Source: Nostoc sp. UHCC 0870
GTDB lineage: Bacteria > Cyanobacteriota > Cyanobacteriia > Cyanobacteriales > Nostocaceae
Length of the DNA: 64,000 bases
Reading direction: 5' to 3'
Assembly (NCBI RefSeq): GCF_022063185.1
Contig: NZ_CP091913.1
Coordinates: forward strand, 2,667,501-2,731,500
The notes beneath the pieces were generated by a model. The model was not told the DNA's origin, searched no databases, and was given only the letters and a program-made list of their open reading frames with translations. Below are positions 62,804 through 64,000 of the stretch, in pieces. Positions within the stretch are counted from its first letter, which is position 1. Each line of letters begins with the position of its first letter. The position numbers and the translations under genes are program-made.

Positions 62804-63052
62804 CTAATTTCCAATAAGTTGGTCAACTTGCTTTTTCGCATCAAAACGATTATTCACAATTGGCACTTCTTGCCGAGCTTGTGTGAAATACTCATTAGGA
62901 CGAGGAGTGCCAAACACATCATAAGCCAGCCCGGTGCTGACAAATAGCCAACCGGCAATAAATAATGCTGGAATGGTGATGCTATGGATTACCCAGTAAC
63001 GAATACTGGTAACAATATCGGAAAACGGACGTTCTCCAGTAGTCCCTGACAT
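62804..63052 (-). CDS. psbE: Cytochrome b559 alpha subunit PsbE
   Basis: An 82-residue protein beginning [20 protein letters not shown]. The haem-ligand His is in [19 protein letters not shown] and the end is [16 protein letters not shown]. First gene of the psbE-F-L-J operon, downstream of ycf48. AAGGTGGG precedes the ATG. Confidence 0.97.
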   Translation of the reverse strand: MSGTTGERPFSDIVTSIRYWVIHSITIPALFIAGWLFVSTGLAYDVFGTPRPNEYFTQARQEVPIVNNRFDAKKQVDQLIGN

Positions 63053-63169
63053 TTAGATACCCACCTTTACAAAAATGTTATTGAGTTTATTATCCTACAA
63101 AGTTTAGAAAGAGTTACAAGTTACAACTTGCTTCTCATAAAACTGCAAGATAATGAAAACCTAAATTAT

Positions 63170-64000
63170 CTAAGCGGCTGCTGGTGTTTTGGCAGATTTA
63201 GCCATATTGGGTTGATATTTTAGCAGTACGCCGCGATCGCCAATGATAAATCCTTGTTCAGGCTGGAAAAAAACGATCTTGTAAAAATTAGCTGCAACTG
63301 CTTCTACATCACGGTCTTTTTCCCAGGTTTTACCGCCATCGGTACTCATGAGTAAATTACCGCTACCGCCACCAATCCAAAGTTCATCGGGTGTGCGATA
63401 AGCTAAATCTAATAAACCCCAACTGGTAGAAAGTTCAGGAGTTTCAGCTTTTAGCCACTCATCTGGTTTAGTCGGGTCACTAAACTGTACCTGACCTCCT
63501 CTTGCTAGTAACCACAACTGACCATCTTGAGCAAATCCCATATTTTCTACCCGACGGGAACTATTGCGGTTATGAGGATTCCAACTATCTTGTCCTGGTT
63601 CCCAAATCGAGTAAAAGCTTCCCTTAGCAGAAACGGCTACATATTTGCCATCAGCAGAACGTTCTAAGTTACGTACTACCCCTACTGCTGCTTCCACCTG
63701 AGCTTTCCAGTTTTTGCCACCATCTGTAGTTTTGTATATTGCGCCTACATCAGTAGCCATTTCAGCTGTATTCTCAGCCAAAGCATAAATAGAAATGGGA
63801 TTACCTGGTAGCTGAGAACTTAGAGGAATACGTGACCAAGAATGACCCTCATCAGTGGTGTGCAGTAGCAAAGAAGGCTCTCCAGCAATCCAACCTTCTT
63901 GTCCAGCAAAACTTACTGAATCAAACCGATACCGATCATCATCTAATTCTAATTTGAGAGGCTGCCAAGTGTCGCCACCATCATTGGTTTCCAAAAGGGT
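63170..64000 (-). CDS. ycf48: Photosystem II assembly factor Ycf48 (partial)
   Basis: The C-terminal 275 or so residues of a beta-propeller protein with repeated BNR/sortilin-type motifs (NDGGDTWQPL, TTDEGHSWSRI, TTDGGKNWKAQ, STDGGKTWEKD). This is the Ycf48/HCF136 pattern. It assists early D1 and reaction-centre assembly in photosystem II. The gene continues beyond the window edge. It lies upstream of psbE in the usual cyanobacterial order. Confidence 0.92.
   Translation of the reverse strand, partial: TLLETNDGGDTWQPLKLELDDDRYRFDSVSFAGQEGWIAGEPSLLLHTTDEGHSWSRIPLSSQLPGNPISIYALAENTAEMATDVGAIYKTTDGGKNWKAQVEAAVGVVRNLERSADGKYVAVSAKGSFYSIWEPGQDSWNPHNRNSSRRVENMGFAQDGQLWLLARGGQVQFSDPTKPDEWLKAETPELSTSWGLLDLAYRTPDELWIGGGSGNLLMSTDGGKTWEKDRDVEAVAANFYKIVFFQPEQGFIIGDRGVLLKYQPNMAKSAKTPAAA

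Overview
The window looks like chromosomal DNA of a filamentous, heterocyst-type cyanobacterium (Nostocales, Nostoc/Anabaena-like). The evidence is: photosystem genes (psaI, psbEFLJ, ycf48), phycobilisome genes (nblA, cpcS, cpcL), a Nostoc-type phytochelatin synthase, many copies of the palindrome GCGATCGC, very large multidomain kinases, and abundant short tandem and palindromic intergenic repeats. No rRNA, tRNA or CRISPR array was seen.

Layout. 0-8 kb: tail of a LysR regulator, a three-gene ABC importer for quaternary amines, a phytochelatin synthase-like peptidase, dnaK with a strong terminator, and an isolated histidine-decarboxylase-like PLP gene. 8-10.5 kb: a compact cluster of a membrane protein with a Ser/Gly/Cys-repeat tail, a DUF692 (MNIO) enzyme and a partner protein, which resembles a peptide-modification (RiPP-like) system. 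10.5-20 kb: a TPR protein, hyuA/hyuB (5-oxoprolinase-type), a PAS-Crp regulator and small proteins. 20.8-23.4 kb: a nifJ 5' remnant, a dihydroorotate dehydrogenase-like gene and a phosphofructokinase. 23.4-35.6 kb: an exopolysaccharide locus, with wzy/wzz/wza-type genes on the minus strand and pyruvyltransferase, flippase, glycosyltransferases, pssD, a broken pssE and a phosphoglycosyl transferase on the plus strand. The last gene carries an N-terminal STAS domain and is followed by an RsbW-like kinase and a second STAS protein. 35.9-48.2 kb: signalling genes, namely a receiver-PP2C phosphatase, a hybrid histidine kinase with an HNOBA-like N-terminus, a 1777-residue Ser/Thr plus His kinase and a response regulator. 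48-52 kb: repeats and IS scars, two radical SAM genes, ureE and ureF. 52.5-55 kb: phycobilisome turnover and assembly genes. 55-62 kb: a broken PPC-domain gene, IS scars, a SigF-type sigma factor and three conserved cyanobacterial proteins of unknown role. 62-64 kb: psaI, then psbEFLJ and ycf48 on the minus strand.

How the genes may work together. The most interesting proposal is a partner-switching circuit wired into exopolysaccharide synthesis: HNOBA-type hybrid kinase, receiver-PP2C phosphatase, STAS/HATPase pair, and as output a STAS domain fused directly to the enzyme that starts EPS repeat-unit assembly. The second candidate system is the MNIO enzyme acting on the Cys-rich tail of its neighbour.

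The window is rich in genome-decay signals: a nifJ stub, internally deleted glycosyltransferase and PPC genes, a nonsense codon in pssE, IS4-like and IS110-like transposase fragments, bulged hairpins of IS200/IS605 type, and a miniature element inserted inside another repeat. All functional calls rest on reading the translated sequence; no database search was possible.
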